Assembly (NCBI GenBank): GCA_025998735.1 | Contig: BNWJ01000076.1 | Coordinates: 1 to 6,430, forward strand | Length of the DNA stretch: 6,430 nt | Origin: Alphaproteobacteria bacterium | GTDB lineage: Bacteria > Pseudomonadota > Alphaproteobacteria > UBA3830 | Direction of reading: 5' to 3' | In this document: positions 4,391 through 6,430 of the stretch, piece by piece | Position numbering within the stretch: the stretch's first letter is position 1 | Layout of the letters: the number at the start of each line of letters is the position of its first letter | Translations under genes and position numbers: made by a program | The notes under the pieces: generated by a model | The model's database searches: none | What the model saw: only the letters and a program-made list of their open reading frames with translations | Told to the model about the DNA's origin: nothing

Positions 4391-4890
4391 GGTTGTCTAT
4401 ATGACTAGAGAATTTTACATTTTAATCAAAGGCAATACATCCCTCAAGTCCTCTGTCCCTGAGGCCTTTGCGACGTTGAATGTGTTTTAAATTAATGCAA
4501 AATGCATGACACTTTGGGCCCGTCAACGAAATTTTCTCTCCAAATCTCCGATTATTCTCCAAACAAGCGGAACTGGAGAATCGTCTCCAAATTGCCATCT
4601 AAGCCCTCTGCCAGAGGAGTTTTCTAAAATTTAGCGAAAAACTCGCGTGCAAAAGTTCGACCAAAAGCTCTGGAGTAGCGGTCGTTTCAGGGTGGGAAAG
4701 TGAAAATCACTTGTTCCGCTCACGAAATTTCGATGTGTTTTCAACGAGTTGCTGAGATGTGCTTCGAAAATAGAAGAGCAGTGGCAGATGTATGGCGTTT
4801 TCCTAGCGTCCTGGAGTTTTTCGGAAGACGTAAACATTTCTTCTTCCGAGTTTAGCTCCAACTCCAGAATCAATGGTTGCAATCGGCATT
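4391..4890. other. 500-base gap with short repeats, no convincing gene
   Basis: TCTCCAAA occurs three times in 55 bases (4537-4544, 4556-4563, 4584-4591). The middle copy is part of a perfect 8-bp inverted pair ATTCTCCA (4554-4561)/TGGAGAAT (4574-4581). A small CCTCT-GCC-AGAGG stem follows near 4605-4618 with TTTTCT shortly after; it is too weak to call a terminator. An 83-codon minus frame (4631-4882) starts at TTG without a ribosome site and has no recognisable features. It may be chance or remnant DNA. Confidence 0.4.
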
Positions 4891-5431
4891 TTACAGTTCA
4901 CGAAATCTCCGTATACGATTTTTTCCATCATTGCATTCCATTTTTATTTTTCCCTGTTGCTTACCGTTTCTGAACGTTCCTCTGTAGACTCCATCTGGAC
5001 ACGTTCTCTTTCCTTTTCCGTTTTGCCAGCCTTCCACGAACTCTCCTTCGACGATACTTCCATCAGGATATGTCTTTTTTCCCTGTCCATTCGGCCAAAT
5101 ACTCGAATATTCCCCCTCATAAATAATTCCGTCATCATATATTATCTTTACTTTTCCATTTGGCGATCCCCCCATCAAAATCTCCTTCAATGACGCACAC
5201 TCCTGGTTTTATTCCTTTTCCTTTGCCATGTGGCACTTCTTCCACAAAATCACCTTCATAGACACGTCCATCTGAGTACGTATATTTTCCATTTCCGTGT
5301 GGAATATTTTTGGCATTGACTTCGCCGGTATATTTGCCGTATCCACAATGAAGGTTGCTGACTTGAGATCTATCATCGGTAGGATCGGTGCATCCTCCCA
5401 GCAGCAAAAGAAGAATAAGCGTTTTTTTCAT
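4891..5431 (-). pseudogene. MORN-repeat lipoprotein with a one-base frameshift
   Basis: The start is ATG at 5431 with GGAAA eight bases upstream. MKKTLILLLLLGGC is a lipoprotein signal peptide with the lipidated cysteine at residue 14, so the product would be anchored to a membrane; Thr at +2 would allow outer-membrane sorting. About 15 linker residues are followed by six MORN repeats of 22-24 residues (YTGEV...PHGNGKYTYSDG, YEGDF...PHGKGKG, IEGDF...PNGKVKIIYDDG, YEGEY...PNGQGKKTYPDG, VEGEF...QNGKGKRTCPDG, YRGTF...). The frame shifts within repeat 3 at a run of six G (C6 at 5168-5173 on the plus strand). With five G the protein would be a continuous 179 residues to the TAA at 4891. As it stands it ends early after GIAKWKSKDNI. 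The cause could be a real mutation, slippage-based switching or a sequencing error. The gene follows its upstream partner by four bases. Confidence 0.8.
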
Positions 5432-5435
5432 TGTC

Positions 5436-5967
5436 TTACTTTCCATATGGATATGGCACTTTTCGCGATTCATGAAGAATCCACTGCTTTTTTTCTGGAA
5501 TAAATGTAAAATCTTTTTCGTAGTACATGTTTTTATATCTTCGCGATTTTGAACCAATTCATGATCAAAAAATTTAAGCGTTTTCTTATCTGAATCCCAT
5601 TTATAGAAAGATGGCTTTCCGTAATCTACCGAAAAACGATTTCCCTTAACCATCTCGGAATGGTCGCATTCTCTAATGCAAATTTTTTCGATGCTTCTGT
5701 CTTTATTGGCATACAATATATAAACATCCATGTAACAATCGAATTGACAAGACACAAGAAGTATGTGTCTGGAGAAATTATCACCTGATAAAACTTTTAT
5801 ATCGGGAATGTCGTATCGTCCAGCTTCAGATATTAATTTTGCATCGAATGATTTTGTATATAACGCAAAAGCAATAGCCGGAGAGAACGATTTTTTCTCG
5901 ATGGATTCATATATACATTTATTAAAGAAAAAGAAACAAAGCAAAAAAACATCCGTATCGCAGACAT
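5436..5967 (-). pseudogene. Unrecognised protein with N-terminal membrane segment, frameshifted
   Basis: The long minus frame opens without an ATG (TTG at 5944). A better start is ATG at 5967 in another frame, MSAIRMFF, which joins the main frame (LLCFFFFNKC) if the run of seven T at 5943-5949 had eight. Near the 3' end the frame is read past the natural stop; one extra A in the A5 run at 5530-5534 would give DIKNMYYEKDFTFIPEKK and so on, ending in VPYPYGK and TAA at 5436-5438, four bases before the MORN lipoprotein ATG. The repaired protein would be about 177 residues with a hydrophobic N-terminal signal or anchor and a polar domain containing two pairs of nearby cysteines. No family is recognised. 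Tight spacing implies an operon with the MORN lipoprotein and probably a shared envelope-associated role (inference). Confidence 0.6.
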
Positions 5968-6070
5968 TTTTACATTATGCTCTTGTTTTTTTGCCCAAAG
6001 GCAGCTATATATATTTTTGTAATTATTGCCTTATGATAGTTTTGTTATTTTTTACAACGGAGATTAAAAG
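5968..6070. promoter_or_regulatory. Divergent intergenic promoter region
   Basis: These 103 AT-rich bases separate the minus-strand operon from the plus-strand small secreted protein, so promoters for both must lie here. TATGAT (6032-6037) is a possible plus-strand -10, but no properly spaced -35 was found for either direction. Confidence 0.35.
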
Positions 6071-6331
6071 ATGAAAAAGGTACTATGTATAACTGCTATA
6101 GCAGCAGTTCTCGATTTGAGCGCTATGAACAATAATAATGCACTGATTCTTGATGATAACGCACCAGTAGCCGCCGTCACACCACAGATAGAAACGATAT
6201 CATCGGAAGAAGCATACAACCAAATTATGGCAGCCGAAGAAAATGAGCGGAAACCAGCAGAAGCTCACAACAATCTGATGAGAAGATATAATGATATGAT
6301 ACGTCACGCAGTGAGCGGGTTTTTGCGATAA
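6071..6331 (+). CDS. Small secreted protein of unknown function, 86 aa
   Basis: The ATG is preceded by GGAG (6059-6062) at eight bases. Residues 1 to about 20 (MKKVLCITAIAAVLDLSAM) resemble a signal peptide, although an aspartate at 15 sits unusually in its hydrophobic part. An asparagine run (20-23) is followed by a charged, probably helical region (about 45-75; EEAYNQIMAAEENERKPAEA, HNNLMRRYNDMI). There are no known motifs. It is divergent from the MORN lipoprotein operon. It is intact, unlike that operon. Similar small secreted helical proteins are common and often lineage-specific in intracellular bacteria, but no function can be assigned. Confidence 0.65.
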   Translation: MKKVLCITAIAAVLDLSAMNNNNALILDDNAPVAAVTPQIETISSEEAYNQIMAAEENERKPAEAHNNLMRRYNDMIRHAVSGFLR

Positions 6332-6396
6332 GTTTTGCTTTTTAAGCTTTAATTAGGCACTGTTTTCGGCTTTTATATAATTGACATTACAAAGCT

Positions 6397-6401
6397 GGAG
6401 G
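6397..6401 (+). promoter_or_regulatory. Shine-Dalgarno of the right-edge gene
   Basis: GGAGG lies five bases before the ATG at 6407, a strong ribosome site that supports a real gene running out of the window. A TATAAT at 6376-6381 may be its -10 box, with only a poor -35 (TTAGGC, 6353-6358). Confidence 0.6.
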
Positions 6402-6406
6402 AAACA

Positions 6407-6430
6407 ATGCCCATTGACGATTTTATCATT
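6407..6430 (+). CDS. Start of a gene cut by the window edge
   Basis: Only MPIDDFII is visible, behind a strong, well-spaced GGAGG. Eight residues cannot identify a family. Some insertion-sequence transposases begin with a similar short IDDFI motif, so a transposase is possible, but this is a guess. It is on the same strand as the small secreted protein, 75 bases downstream of its stop. Confidence 0.5.

Noticed and set aside
4631..4882. 83-codon minus frame downstream of the MORN gene
   Set aside because: TTG start, no ribosome site, no recognisable domain. Not supported as a gene, although it could be a remnant.
5763..6074. 103-codon plus frame opposite the unrecognised protein
   Set aside because: It is antisense to a frame with better coding character and spans the divergent promoter region.
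6381..6386. TTGACA as a -35 box for the right-edge gene
   Set aside because: A -10 at normal spacing would fall at or after the start codon, so it cannot serve this gene from that position.

Overview
The window looks like part of the chromosome of an alphaproteobacterium, probably one with an AT-rich, decaying, symbiont-like genome (Holosporales or Rickettsiales style). Four things point this way. There is a full-length CtrA, the alphaproteobacterial cell-cycle response regulator. The tmRNA gene is circularly permuted (acceptor piece before coding piece), an arrangement known from alphaproteobacteria and a few other lineages. Insertion-sequence debris is nested inside other insertion-sequence debris. 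Several reading frames are broken at homopolymer runs. The exact taxon cannot be fixed from the sequence alone.

Layout. Positions 1-1080 are visibly richer in G+C than the rest and hold one minus-strand gene for a secreted alpha-helical repeat (HEAT-like) protein (315-1076). Positions 1110-1600 are a gene-poor stretch with a strong terminator hairpin (1176-1213), traces of a decayed minus-strand reading frame, and a 97-bp unit bounded by inverted repeats (1482-1578). ctrA lies on the minus strand at 1620-2369 with a perfect Shine-Dalgarno. A 430-base intergenic region leads to the plus-strand ssrA promoter and the two-piece tmRNA: acceptor piece ending in CCA at 2917, an 11-nt spacer, and coding piece from 2929 with the tag reading frame ending at 3154.

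Directly behind ssrA an IS1-like element begins (left inverted repeat 3199-3220). Its transposase gene is split at codon 114 by a 246-bp non-autonomous element with the same terminal repeats and a clean 8-bp target duplication. The transposase frame resumes after that insertion and is then cut by a second, unrelated 110-bp inverted-repeat unit (3899-4008). A tRNA-Ala(GGC) gene stands alone at 4315-4390, followed by 500 bases without a convincing gene.

The right end has a minus-strand two-gene operon: an unrecognised protein with an N-terminal membrane segment (5436-5967), then a lipoprotein made of six MORN repeats (4891-5431). Both are broken by single-base shifts in homopolymers. Divergently, on the plus strand, lie an intact small secreted protein (6071-6331) and the first eight codons of another gene running off the window (6407-6430).

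No new multi-gene system is evident. The most interesting items are the nested self-insertion of an IS1-like family next to ssrA, the unusual tmRNA coding piece (long open frame, internal palindromes, odd tag), and the three homopolymer shifts in the MORN lipoprotein operon.
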